Shown here: positions 6,815 to 13,914 of the stretch, piece after piece | Position numbering within the stretch: the first letter of the stretch is position 1 | Layout: each line of letters begins with the position of its first letter | DNA from: Lachnospiraceae bacterium | GTDB lineage: Bacteria > Bacillota > Clostridia > Lachnospirales > Lachnospiraceae | Direction: 5' to 3' | Assembly: GCA_910575005.1 (NCBI GenBank) | Contig: CAJTCL010000004.1 | Location: 1 to 64,000 of the forward strand | DNA length: 64,000 nt | Position numbers and translations under genes: made by a program | Notes under the pieces: generated by a model | Told to the model about the DNA's origin: nothing | Seen by the model: the letters and a program-made list of their open reading frames with translations, nothing else | Database searches by the model: none

Positions 6815-8550
6815 TCTCCGCTTTCCTCACTTTCCAAAATCATGTCATTAAGGGAGTTCCCCGGCGGGACAATCGGCATAACATTAGCTTCTCTGTCTAT
6901 GATAAACTCAATAACCGTAGGTGTTTTTGTATTCTGTTTTGCACTGTCCAATGCTGATTTTATATCCTCTGCCTTTGTGACACGGATTCCTTTTGCACCA
7001 TAACTTTCTGCCAGTGCAATGAAATCCGGCGTATATTCCGGACAGCAATGATCAGGCTTGTTACAGCCTATTTCACAGCTTCTCCGATAACGCATACAGG
7101 TACTCGAATACCGCCTGTCATAAAACATTTCCTGCCACTGCCGCACATTCCCTAAATATCCGTTATTCAGTATGCAGATGATAATTGGCAGTTCATAAAC
7201 AACCGCAGTCGCCATTTCCTGAATATTCATCTGCATACCGCCATCGCCAGATATGACAATAACATCCTTATTGGGATTTCCAAGTTTTGCTCCGATTGCA
7301 GCCGGAAAACCATACCCCATTGTTCCCAAGCCGCCCGATGTCAGCATTTGATTATTCTCAACAATATCAAGAAATTGTGTTGTCCATAATTGATTTTGAC
7401 CTACATCCGTAGCAACAATAGCATCTTGGAACAATTCATTTATGGATTGAATGATCATCTGCGGTGTCAAACCCACTTTCCCCATATCAATCGGATATTC
7501 CTTTTTCCAACGGTTGATTTCATCTGTCCACTCTGAAATATGAAGCGGCTGTGCCTTTTCAAGCAAAGCGCATATTGCCTTTTTTGCATCGGCTACAATA
7601 GGAACATCTACATCAATATTCCGGGAAATTGATGCCGCATCCACATCAATATGGATAATCTTTGCATTTGCCGCAAATTCTTCTACTTTCCCCGTAATGC
7701 GGTCATTGAACCTTGTTCCTATTGAAAAGAGGACATCACAGTTACTGATCGCTGAATTGGCAGCATAACTTCCATGAATACCTATATTGCCAACATATAA
7801 ACTGTTCGTTGTAGGAATTGCCCCTTTCCCCATGATAGTAGTAATAACAGGTACACCTGTCAGCTCCGCAAGCTGTGTCATTTCTTTATTTGCATGGGCA
7901 ATATTAACTCCGCCGCCTAAAAGAAAAACAGGCTTCACCGCACGATTTAAAATGTCCAGTGCTTTATTTAACTGCCCCACATGTACGGAAGTATTCGGCT
8001 TATAACCTCTGACCATGATTTCCTTTGGGTAAAAATCACTGCCATAAGCCCTCTGGACATCCTTTGGCAGATCAACAACCACCACCCCCGGTTTTCCAGT
8101 CTTTGCAATATAAAACGCCTTTTTAATCGTTTCTGCCAAATCTTCCCTCTTTTGTACCATTACAGCATACTTACAGATACTTCTTGTAACACCCACAATG
8201 TCCACTTCCTGAAAGGTATCATTTCCAATAAGGTGTGTTGGCACCTGTCCCGTAAAGCACACCAGCGGAACACTGTCATAATTTGCGGTAGCAATTCCTG
8301 TGACGAGATTCGTAGCCCCTGGTCCACTTGTAACAAGACAGACACCAACTTTTCCCGTAGAACGTGCATAACCATCCGCCGCATGGATTAAGCCCTGTTC
8401 ATGACGTGGCAGAATCACATCTATTTCTCTTTCTCCATACAGTGCATTAAACAAATCTATCGCCTGTCCCCCCGGATAAGCGAACAATGTATCAACGGCT
8501 TCTTCTTTTAGTGCTTTCACAAATAAATCTGCACCTGTAATCTGTTTCAT
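6811..8550 (-). CDS. ilvB: Acetolactate synthase large (catalytic) subunit
   Basis: Thiamine-diphosphate enzyme that joins two pyruvates to acetolactate, or pyruvate and 2-oxobutyrate to acetohydroxybutyrate. Domains in order: TPP_enzyme_N (about 1-170, with the catalytic glutamate in PRHEQGLIHAA), central domain (about 190-325), and TPP_enzyme_C with GDGGMQMN near 437 followed by NNGYLGNVRQW for TPP/Mg binding. Between RRYSSTC and YTPDFIALAES (about 480-510) there is a Cys-rich insertion containing CMRYRRSCEIGC and CC. The ATG at 8550 (MKQITGADLF) is preferred, because the in-frame ATG at 8562 lies inside its Shine-Dalgarno (GGAGGAAGTT). It needs TPP, which the neighbouring thi operon helps to make. 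Confidence 0.95.
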   Translation of the reverse strand: MKQITGADLFVKALKEEAVDTLFAYPGGQAIDLFNALYGEREIDVILPRHEQGLIHAADGYARSTGKVGVCLVTSGPGATNLVTGIATANYDSVPLVCFTGQVPTHLIGNDTFQEVDIVGVTRSICKYAVMVQKREDLAETIKKAFYIAKTGKPGVVVVDLPKDVQRAYGSDFYPKEIMVRGYKPNTSVHVGQLNKALDILNRAVKPVFLLGGGVNIAHANKEMTQLAELTGVPVITTIMGKGAIPTTNSLYVGNIGIHGSYAANSAISNCDVLFSIGTRFNDRITGKVEEFAANAKIIHIDVDAASISRNIDVDVPIVADAKKAICALLEKAQPLHISEWTDEINRWKKEYPIDMGKVGLTPQMIIQSINELFQDAIVATDVGQNQLWTTQFLDIVENNQMLTSGGLGTMGYGFPAAIGAKLGNPNKDVIVISGDGGMQMNIQEMATAVVYELPIIICILNNGYLGNVRQWQEMFYDRRYSSTCMRYRRSCEIGCNKPDHCCPEYTPDFIALAESYGAKGIRVTKAEDIKSALDSAKQNTKTPTVIEFIIDREANVMPIVPPGNSLNDMILESEESGE

Positions 8551-8568
8551 AACTTCCTCCATTTCTAA

Positions 8569-8588
8569 ATGCGTGTGCTTGCACGCAT
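8569..8588. promoter_or_regulatory. Probable TetR operator in front of ilvB
   Basis: Palindrome with 7-bp arms (ATGCGTG, CACGCAT) and a 6-bp centre, 18 bp upstream of the ilvB start. Thirteen of 15 bases (CGTGCAAGCACACGC against CATGCAAGTACACGC) recur at the tetR promoter, which supports binding by the adjacent TetR protein. Confidence 0.6.
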
Positions 8589-8602
8589 AATATTTATTTT
8601 TT

Positions 8603-8626
8603 AGGCACTGCCATCTGACAGCGCCT
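8603..8626 (-). terminator. Hairpin between tetR and ilvB
   Basis: 8-bp stem with one G-U pair (AGGCGCTG / CAGTGCCT on the minus strand), 4 nt after the tetR stop. It is followed by A-rich rather than T-rich sequence, so it may be an intercistronic stabilising or processing hairpin rather than a full terminator. Confidence 0.4.
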
Positions 8627-8630
8627 AAAC

Positions 8631-9206
8631 CTACTGATTGATTCCTTCTACAAACATCTGCACACTCTCTTTTATGTACACATCTTTTTCAACATCTGTA
8701 AGTTCTTTTCCGAACGATGCATTCAGAAATGTGTAGCCGAATGTCGCCGAAAATACCGTCAATGCCAATGCCTTAAAATCTTTCTCTGGTATTTTTCCCA
8801 TCTCACACATCTTATTCAGGTAATCAGTAAATGTTATCAAAAAAGCCTGTGGAACTTTCATAATGAGCTGTTTGGTTTCCTCATAGAGCTGTGGCGCCCT
8901 CAGACCGATTGACAGATTGACGAAGTCCGGTGTCATCCTGTCAATATATGCCCTCATGAACATTTCCAAGTCTGCCTGCAAGTCCCACTTTACATTCTCA
9001 AAAATCTCCGGTGTGACATTCGCCCGCCAGCCTGTCTGGTTTGCTCCTTGTATAACAATATCCTTTTTACTCTCAAACTTGCGGAATAAGGTACATTCAT
9101 TTACACCAGCGACCCTTGCAATCTCTTTTGTAGTTGTTGCGACATATCCTTTGTCCCGGACTAATTCCATTGCTGCGTCAATTATTTTCTGGCTTGTTTC
9201 ATCCAC
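8631..9206 (-). CDS. TetR/AcrR family repressor, likely regulator of ilvBN
   Basis: A 191-residue TetR-type repressor. The N-terminal DNA-binding domain (about residues 5-52) reads QKIIDAAMELVRDKGYVATT then IARVAGVNECTLFRKFESKK, the typical recognition helix end. The rest is the helical ligand and dimer domain, whose ligand cannot be read from sequence. The start is a GTG at 9206, with AGGGGGAG spaced six bases upstream. A strong promoter lies upstream and a near-palindromic site overlaps its transcription start; a matching site precedes ilvB. The arrangement suggests that it represses itself and ilvBN and responds to a small molecule, perhaps related to branched-chain acids; the ligand is a guess. 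Confidence 0.88.
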   Translation of the reverse strand: MDETSQKIIDAAMELVRDKGYVATTTKEIARVAGVNECTLFRKFESKKDIVIQGANQTGWRANVTPEIFENVKWDLQADLEMFMRAYIDRMTPDFVNLSIGLRAPQLYEETKQLIMKVPQAFLITFTDYLNKMCEMGKIPEKDFKALALTVFSATFGYTFLNASFGKELTDVEKDVYIKESVQMFVEGINQ

Positions 9207-9251
9207 ATTCTGCTCCCCCTTTCTGTGAATTTATCCTTATCGACATGTTAT

Positions 9252-9299
9252 CATGCAAGTACACGCTATCATAATAGCAAATTGAATATCGAAAGTCAA
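9252..9299 (-). promoter_or_regulatory. tetR promoter with overlapping operator
   Basis: Minus-strand -35 TTGACT (9294-9299), 17-bp spacer and -10 TATTAT (9271-9276). The operator-like motif at about 9252-9267 (GCGTGTACTTGCATG read on the minus strand) sits at the expected transcription start, the usual place for autorepression. Confidence 0.7.
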
Positions 9300-9332
9300 T
9301 AGCATAATTCTCAGCCAGAAAGACTTAGTATT

Positions 9333-9818
9333 CTAAAATATTTCCTCTATATAATCAATCAACGGGTGTAACTTTCCGCTATGCAGCATATCAAATAGAA
9401 CCTCCCTGTTTACCCACTGAACACCGACAACTTCTGTTTCCTGCACTTTTATTTCAGATATATCTATATCAGCATGAAACAGCCATACATCATAGAAATC
9501 CTGAACCATTTCCCTTCTGGTATGGTAGATCATTTCAGCCTTGAATGGATTTAACATTATTCCTAATTCTTCTCTGACTTCCCGCATTGCGCCATTCAGA
9601 CTGTCTTCCCCTGCAAGGACAGAGCCGCCCGTACATTCCCAACAAAGCGGATATGTTTTTTGAGGGTGGCGCTGTGAAAGCAGATACTGCCCTTGACTGT
9701 TTACAATCCATGCACTGACTGTAAGATGATATAGCCCCTTCGGAACAGGCAAACAGCGTATTAAAACCTTCCCCGTTTTTTCTCTTTTGTCGTTATATAA
9801 GTCCCACATTTCCAACAT
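9333..9818 (-). CDS. Nudix hydrolase of the thiamine operon
   Basis: A 161-residue Nudix enzyme. The Nudix box is complete: G-x5-E-x7-RE-x2-EE-x-G in GSVLAGE...REVREELGI (about residues 65-87), giving the metal-binding glutamates. The sequence MWDLYNDKREKTGK at the N-terminus resembles isopentenyl-diphosphate isomerase-like and YfcD-like Nudix proteins. The ATG at 9818 is chosen because AGAGGAAA precedes it; the longer frame would need a TTG inside the HAD gene. It is the last gene of the tenA-thiN-thiD-thiE-HAD operon, 2 nt after the HAD stop, so a thiamine-related diphosphate is a likely substrate. Removal of damaged or analogue thiamine diphosphates is one known activity of Nudix relatives, but here that is inference. 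Confidence 0.85.
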   Translation of the reverse strand: MLEMWDLYNDKREKTGKVLIRCLPVPKGLYHLTVSAWIVNSQGQYLLSQRHPQKTYPLCWECTGGSVLAGEDSLNGAMREVREELGIMLNPFKAEMIYHTRREMVQDFYDVWLFHADIDISEIKVQETEVVGVQWVNREVLFDMLHSGKLHPLIDYIEEIF

Positions 9819-9820
9819 AT

Positions 9821-10477
9821 CTATTTTCCTCTGTCCGGCAAAGGTGCATACCTCCAATCAAACAGGTAACAGTCTGCAAGACTTTCCATTTCAATCCGGT
9901 GGCATTCTGAATACTTATCATATACGCCGCAGGCAAGCATCCCTGCCCGCTTTGCGCTTTTTATCGCCGGAAGGACATCATCAAAGACAATGCAGAGCTT
10001 CGGCTGTATACCGACTTTATGTGCTGCCAGTTCAAATACATCGGAATACTCTTTGCCACGCAGGACTTCATCCGTGGAGCATAAAGCATCAAATATTTCC
10101 AGCACATCATTGTTCCTTAAACAAGGAATATATAACTTTTCGGATAGTCCAGTAGCAACCGCCAGCTTAATGCCCGTGGCTTTCAGCCGCAACAGGTAAT
10201 CCAGCGCATGGGGCAACAGCCTGACATTATGTGCATATTCATATACTGCCATGTCATTCCATTCCTTGACGATATTCTCTGTATTCTCAGACAGCCCGAA
10301 TAAATCAATCGTGTACTGCGCTGCCTCTTTAAAACTCCGAGCGCATATTTCTGTCACATAGTTTTCCGGAACAGGCAAATTCCGTTTCTTTAAAAATGAA
10401 ATGTCTATATATTCCCATATATCCATTGAATTGAGAAGTGTCCCATCCAGATCAAAAATTGCCGCTTCAAAGTTCAT
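9821..10477 (-). CDS. HAD-family phosphatase, candidate thiamine-phosphate phosphatase
   Basis: A 218-residue haloacid dehalogenase-like hydrolase. Motif I with the nucleophile is FDLDGTLLNS (Asp9, Asp11); motif II is AVATG near 110; motif III/IV is VFDDVLPAIKSAKRAGM (about 170-186). A helical cap domain fills residues 15-95, so it is a subfamily I (beta-phosphoglucomutase-like) member. Its start overlaps thiE by 11 nt. In this operon ThiE makes thiamine monophosphate, while ThiN takes free thiamine and no ThiL kinase is present, so a phosphatase is needed between them. Plant TH2, a HAD-TenA fusion, gives a precedent. Substrate assignment is therefore inference from context. Confidence 0.85.
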   Translation of the reverse strand: MNFEAAIFDLDGTLLNSMDIWEYIDISFLKKRNLPVPENYVTEICARSFKEAAQYTIDLFGLSENTENIVKEWNDMAVYEYAHNVRLLPHALDYLLRLKATGIKLAVATGLSEKLYIPCLRNNDVLEIFDALCSTDEVLRGKEYSDVFELAAHKVGIQPKLCIVFDDVLPAIKSAKRAGMLACGVYDKYSECHRIEMESLADCYLFDWRYAPLPDRGK

Positions 10478-11108
10478 TCACAGCCTCCTTTCCGAAAAAC
10501 AGTGATTTTAAGTCAGCCGCCGACTTTTTTATATCAGGCTGGGCAATCACTGCGGAAACAACAGCCAGACCGTCAATCCCCATAGGCTGAAAAAGCATTG
10601 CATTTTCCCTGCTGATACCCCCGATCACAACAATCGGTATATCAACTGCCCTGCGGATTCTTCCAAGTTCCTCCATAGATACAAAGCCTGCATCCGGTTT
10701 TGTCCCCGTTTGGAACATAGCACCCACGCCTAAATAATCAGCTCCGGCTATTGCCGCATTTACAGCTTCCGTTACAGAAGTGGCAGAAACACCAAGCAGC
10801 ATATCTTTACCAATTACCTTCCGGGCAATATCTGCAGGAATATCTTTCTGCCCGATATGTACCCCGGCTGCGTCCACCGCCATAGCAATGTCGATGCGGT
10901 CATTTATGATAAGCGGAATGCCATATCTGTCAGTGGTCTTTTTCATTTCCGATGCCAGTACATAAAAATCCAATGATGAAATCTCTTTTTCCCGGAGCTG
11001 CACCAAAGTACATCCGCCAGCGATTGCCTGCTCCACTGCTTCCCCCAAAGTCTTTGCACTCATAAGCCGGCGGTCTGTTACAAGATATAAAGAATAATCA
11101 GGTTTCAT
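10467..11108 (-). CDS. thiE: Thiamine-phosphate synthase
   Basis: Condenses HMP diphosphate with the thiazole phosphate to give thiamine monophosphate. A TIM-barrel protein of 213 residues, the normal length. Family motifs are seen in order: YLVTDRRL, CTLVQLREKE (diphosphate-binding region), IINDRIDIAMAVDAAGVHIGQKD, GVSATSV, DYLGVGAMFQTGTK and VVIGGIS. It lies between thiD (4-nt overlap) and the HAD phosphatase gene (11-nt overlap). No thiazole synthase (ThiG) or thiazole kinase (ThiM) is in the window, so the thiazole moiety must come from elsewhere in the genome or from salvage. Confidence 0.95.
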   Translation of the reverse strand: MKPDYSLYLVTDRRLMSAKTLGEAVEQAIAGGCTLVQLREKEISSLDFYVLASEMKKTTDRYGIPLIINDRIDIAMAVDAAGVHIGQKDIPADIARKVIGKDMLLGVSATSVTEAVNAAIAGADYLGVGAMFQTGTKPDAGFVSMEELGRIRRAVDIPIVVIGGISRENAMLFQPMGIDGLAVVSAVIAQPDIKKSAADLKSLFFGKEAVNEL

Positions 11109-11923
11109 TTTCCACCATCCTTTTCTTCCTGCAGCCCATATTGATAAAGGTGCCAGAAATGATGTGTCGGTCCGCAGCCCTTCCCGATGTCAAGGGAATG
11201 CTCAATCGCCATCGTTACATAATCCTTTGCTTTTTGAACTGCCTCCCGTAAATTCACGCCTTTTGCAAGCTGTGAAGCAACGGCAGAAGAAAAGGTACAG
11301 CCTGTCCCATGCGTATTTTTCGTATCAATCCGGGTAGTGTCAAAATGACAGATTTCTTTTCCGTCAAACAACACATCCACCGCATTCCCTGCTGCATGAC
11401 CGCCTTTGACAACAACCGCCCTGCACCCAAAAGTATGGATTGCTTTTGCAGCTTTTTCCATGTCCGCAACCGATTTGATTCTGCCTCCCGTTATTTTTTC
11501 CGCTTCCGGAATATTTGGTGTCAGTACGTCAGCAAGCGGGATAACCGTCCCGATCAGCGTTTTAATTGCCGCAGGTTCCATGAGTGGACAGCCGTTCTTT
11601 GCATACATCACAGGATCAATCACAATATTTGCCGGGTGGTAATATTTCAATTTCGTGGCAACTTCATTCATACAGTCCGGTGTGGAAAGCATACCGACTT
11701 TCACTGCATCAACTTCAATATCTTCAAAAACAGCATCAATCTGTTTGCCAATCATATCCGGGCTGACATCCTGAATACCGATTACCCTGTCTGTGTTTTC
11801 TGCCACAACAGATACAATGACGCTCATTCCAAATACACCATGTGCGGAAAATGTCTTTAAATCTGCCTGTATGCCCGCACCGCCGCTACAGTCAGAACCT
11901 GCAATACTCAATACTTTTTTCAT
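11105..11923 (-). CDS. thiD: Hydroxymethylpyrimidine / HMP-phosphate kinase
   Basis: Bifunctional kinase making HMP phosphate and HMP diphosphate, the pyrimidine donor for ThiE. A ribokinase-fold protein of 272 residues starting MKKVLSIAGSDCSGGAGIQADLKTF cut here at the glycine-rich substrate loop (residues 8-20). Other motifs: VKVGMLS, VIDPVM, LTPNIPEAE and the catalytic/anion-hole segment THGTGCTFSSA near residues 214-224. It overlaps thiN and thiE by 4 nt each, so the operon is tightly coupled. The position after tenA and thiN fits salvage: TenA frees HMP, ThiD phosphorylates it. Confidence 0.95.
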   Translation of the reverse strand: MKKVLSIAGSDCSGGAGIQADLKTFSAHGVFGMSVIVSVVAENTDRVIGIQDVSPDMIGKQIDAVFEDIEVDAVKVGMLSTPDCMNEVATKLKYYHPANIVIDPVMYAKNGCPLMEPAAIKTLIGTVIPLADVLTPNIPEAEKITGGRIKSVADMEKAAKAIHTFGCRAVVVKGGHAAGNAVDVLFDGKEICHFDTTRIDTKNTHGTGCTFSSAVASQLAKGVNLREAVQKAKDYVTMAIEHSLDIGKGCGPTHHFWHLYQYGLQEEKDGGK

Positions 11924-12561
11924 TGTATGATCCTCTCCTTTGCTTCTTTTGGGAAAACAATAAATAAAGTTCCGTCACTCACTGATATACTGCTTTCCCG
12001 GTCAATAAATTCGTTGCTTACCCCGACAGGAAATGTATTGGTCAATACTGCGTTATTCAGTTCATATTTCAAACCGCATAAAGTTACTCCCTCCGCTTTT
12101 GTGGAACAGGAGAATACGGATACATATCCACATGGCATTTTCTCAAAACAAAGCCTGTCATTGGTGATCGCTGTAATGACGGTGCCATTGTCGAATAAGA
12201 AACCACGCATATTGTTTGCGGATAAATAAGCAAGCACTTGTAAATTAGCCATTGTGTGGTCTATACGCCCTCCCGTCCCGCAATAAATGTGGAAGCTGGT
12301 ATATCCCGCCCTGATACCCTCACGGACAGCCGCAAGCGTATCGGTATCGTCCTTTTCTGCACTTAACACTATGGTATTGGAGTGTTTGGGAGTACATTTA
12401 AGGGTATCAAAATCCCCGATTACAAGATCAGTCCTGATGCCCTGTTTCTCCAGACAGCACAGCCCCGCATCAGCAGCTATCACATAATCCCCCGTGACTG
12501 GCTGAAAATCAAGTCCATAATTTTCACCTGCACCTACTACATAACAAATTTTATCCTTCAT
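11920..12561 (-). CDS. thiN: Thiamine diphosphokinase
   Basis: Transfers diphosphate from ATP to free thiamine, giving the active cofactor in one step. The catalytic domain (about residues 1-130) shows YVIAADAGLCCLEKQGI, VIGDFDTLK and the acidic motif SAEKDDTDTLAAVREG, with CGTGGRIDHTMANLQ following; the C-terminal beta domain (about 140-210) binds thiamine. The length of 213 is typical. There is a 4-nt overlap with both tenA and thiD. Its presence in place of ThiL (thiamine-monophosphate kinase) explains why the operon also carries a phosphatase gene. Confidence 0.93.
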   Translation of the reverse strand: MKDKICYVVGAGENYGLDFQPVTGDYVIAADAGLCCLEKQGIRTDLVIGDFDTLKCTPKHSNTIVLSAEKDDTDTLAAVREGIRAGYTSFHIYCGTGGRIDHTMANLQVLAYLSANNMRGFLFDNGTVITAITNDRLCFEKMPCGYVSVFSCSTKAEGVTLCGLKYELNNAVLTNTFPVGVSNEFIDRESSISVSDGTLFIVFPKEAKERIIQ

Positions 12562-13217
12562 ACCTTTTTCCTCCTATATGCCATATTCCAAAAATCAAGC
12601 TCCAGATAACTCGCCCTCTCAAAAATACTGCATAGCTTTTTCTGGTCAGCTTCAGAAAGGCTCCCGCATTTCTTATCTGCAAAGCCACACCATTCCTTGC
12701 AGCTTTCAGCATATCGGTCATCGGCATAATCCTGAATGAAGTCCCAATACTTTGATTCCCGGCTTTCCGGTTGCTCTGCAAGTTTCCGGAATATATAGCT
12801 GTAACTCAGCATACACGGAAGTACCGCCATGAGTATTTCATACCCATTTCCACGCTCCGCAGTTTCAAACAGGAAATCAATATAATTCTGGTTTTCCGGC
12901 AACGGAGCAATAAATTCTATGTCATCATCCGTCATGCCGAACTGCCTCAGATAGTTCAGCCGAACCGCTGACTCTGTATCTGTAACAAAGTTCAGGATAG
13001 AATAGTAAAGCTGGATTTCCCTTAATGTTTCCGCATGGTATATTGCCTTGCCATACACACGGGCATAATTTTTCAAATAGATACTGTCCTGTATCATATA
13101 TTCCTTAAAATCCTCAATAGAGAGTTTTCCGTCCTTCATATCCTGCACAAACAGAGTGGCGCTACACTTGTCCCAGACAGGCTTATTCTGTTTCAAAATA
13201 CTTTCCATAAATGACAT
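12558..13217 (-). CDS. tenA: TenA-type aminopyrimidine aminohydrolase / thiaminase II
   Basis: Salvages the pyrimidine of degraded thiamine by hydrolysing aminomethyl-HMP to HMP. All-helical protein of about 219 residues. The conserved active residues of the Cys-type TenA group are visible: Asp and Tyr in QDSIYLKNYARVYGKA, the cysteine in LPCMLSYSYI, and a glutamate in ERASYLELDFW near the end. The ATG at 13217 (MSFMESILKQ) is preferred, with AAGGAGG eight bases upstream; a longer frame begins further out but lacks a site. It is the first gene after two tandem TPP riboswitches, so all six genes of the operon should be shut off when TPP is plentiful. Confidence 0.92.
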   Translation of the reverse strand: MSFMESILKQNKPVWDKCSATLFVQDMKDGKLSIEDFKEYMIQDSIYLKNYARVYGKAIYHAETLREIQLYYSILNFVTDTESAVRLNYLRQFGMTDDDIEFIAPLPENQNYIDFLFETAERGNGYEILMAVLPCMLSYSYIFRKLAEQPESRESKYWDFIQDYADDRYAESCKEWCGFADKKCGSLSEADQKKLCSIFERASYLELDFWNMAYRRKKV

Positions 13218-13235
13218 TTCCATTTCCTCCTTGTG

Positions 13236-13270
13236 ATAAAAAAATAGAGCTTCCAAATCATCAGAAGCTC
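13236..13270 (-). terminator. Riboswitch-controlled terminator before tenA
   Basis: Stem GAGCTTC / GAAGCTC (13247-13253, 13264-13270) followed on the minus strand by TATTTTTTT. It lies between the proximal TPP aptamer and the tenA ribosome binding site. Confidence 0.85.
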
Positions 13271-13292
13271 TTTCAGACGCAGTACGGCGTAA

Positions 13293-13380
13293 GAAATTGC
13301 TTCCCTACGCCGGTATTAGCCGACAGGTCAAGAGGTCAGGTCTTACCTTTTTCAACTTATTCAGTTCCCTCGCAAACACA
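13293..13380 (-). promoter_or_regulatory. TPP riboswitch (proximal copy)
   Basis: On the minus strand the aptamer signature is present: GTTGAAAAAGGTAAGACCT, then CTTGACCTG, then CGGCTAATACCGGCGTAGGGA. These match the thi-box consensus (CTGAGA, ACCTGAT, GNTAATNCCNGCGNAGGGA) with small deviations. The P1 ends are near 13297-13300 and 13372-13375. The 3' side GGCGTAGGGAAG can also pair with TTACGCC just downstream, a candidate switching helix before the terminator. Confidence 0.88.
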
Positions 13381-13398
13381 TATCATTCTTATTTAGTT

Positions 13399-13436
13399 AA
13401 AAACAAAAAGGACATTCCATGTGTAGGGAATATCCT
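13399..13436 (-). terminator. Terminator of the distal TPP riboswitch
   Basis: 9-bp stem with one G-U pair (GGATATTCC / GGAATGTCC on the minus strand, 13427-13435 and 13410-13418), 8-nt loop, then TTTTTGTTTT. A weaker 5-bp hairpin with its own T run lies just upstream at about 13440-13458. Confidence 0.85.
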
Positions 13437-13454
13437 AAAAAATACGGTATCGTA

Positions 13455-13540
13455 TCGTTCAGCTCCCTACGTTGGTATTAGCCAACAGGTTCAAAGGGTC
13501 AGGTTTTACCTTCTCAACTACATTGTAGTCCCCCCGCTTA
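13455..13540 (-). promoter_or_regulatory. TPP riboswitch (distal copy)
   Basis: Minus strand reads GTAGTTGAGAAGGTAAAACC, then GACCCTTTGAACCTG, then TGGCTAATACCAACGTAGGGA, a near-consensus thi-box closer to the canonical sequence than the proximal copy. Two complete aptamer-plus-terminator units in series precede tenA, an arrangement known for TPP control of tenA operons in some bacilli. Tandem units steepen or widen the response to TPP. Confidence 0.92.
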
Positions 13541-13546
13541 GATAAT

Positions 13547-13575
13547 AGTATAGGTGATATGGGATTGAAAGTCAA
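13547..13575 (-). promoter_or_regulatory. Promoter of the thiamine operon
   Basis: Minus-strand -35 TTGACT (13570-13575), 17-bp spacer and -10 TATACT (13547-13552), directly upstream of the distal riboswitch. Confidence 0.85.
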
Positions 13576-13641
13576 TAGACCTCCCCCCCCCCTCAAAAAC
13601 TATAACATTTTGTCTGTTACTTTTCACACGGTAGTCGGCAT

Positions 13642-13692
13642 AAAAAAACAAGCTCCCCATACCCACACTTTGCATGGGCAGGGAAGCCTGTT
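13642..13692 (-). terminator. Terminator of the backbone operon
   Basis: 12-bp stem with two G-U pairs (minus strand AACAGGCTTCCC / GGGGAGCTTGTT) followed by seven T. It lies 12 nt after the stop at 13704 and ends the long minus-strand transcript before the thi promoter, marking a clear border between backbone and cargo. Confidence 0.85.
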
Positions 13693-13703
13693 TCCGCTTT
13701 CAA

Positions 13704-13910
13704 TTATTCCGCTTCAATCAATGCAAGCTGCTCAAATTCCGTATCTGTCATATCCCGCAGTTTTCCAATCACTCTATGGGATAACTCCGTCATATCCGTA
13801 TCATCAAGATATGGCAAGGCTCTTTCGATGTCCGCTATGACCTCGTTCCTGCCTTCTCCTGCAAATATGCAGATTAAATTGCTTTCTTCCACTGTAAACT
13901 TTGTATTCAT
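13704..13910 (-). CDS. TTRAP-like transposon-transfer assisting protein
   Basis: A 68-residue acidic protein starting MNTKFTVEESNLICIFAGEG and ending LIEAE. It resembles the small 'transposon-transfer assisting protein' family found at the same place in Firmicutes conjugative elements, next to LtrC-like genes. The ATG at 13910 lies 4 nt after the upstream stop (13915) and is preceded by GAGGGAGA; an upstream in-frame extension of 30 basic residues is in fact the other-frame reading of the LtrC-like tail and is rejected. Function in the family is not established. It is the last gene of the backbone operon, followed at once by a strong terminator. Confidence 0.75.
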   Translation of the reverse strand: MNTKFTVEESNLICIFAGEGRNEVIADIERALPYLDDTDMTELSHRVIGKLRDMTDTEFEQLALIEAE

Positions 13911-13914
13911 ATTT

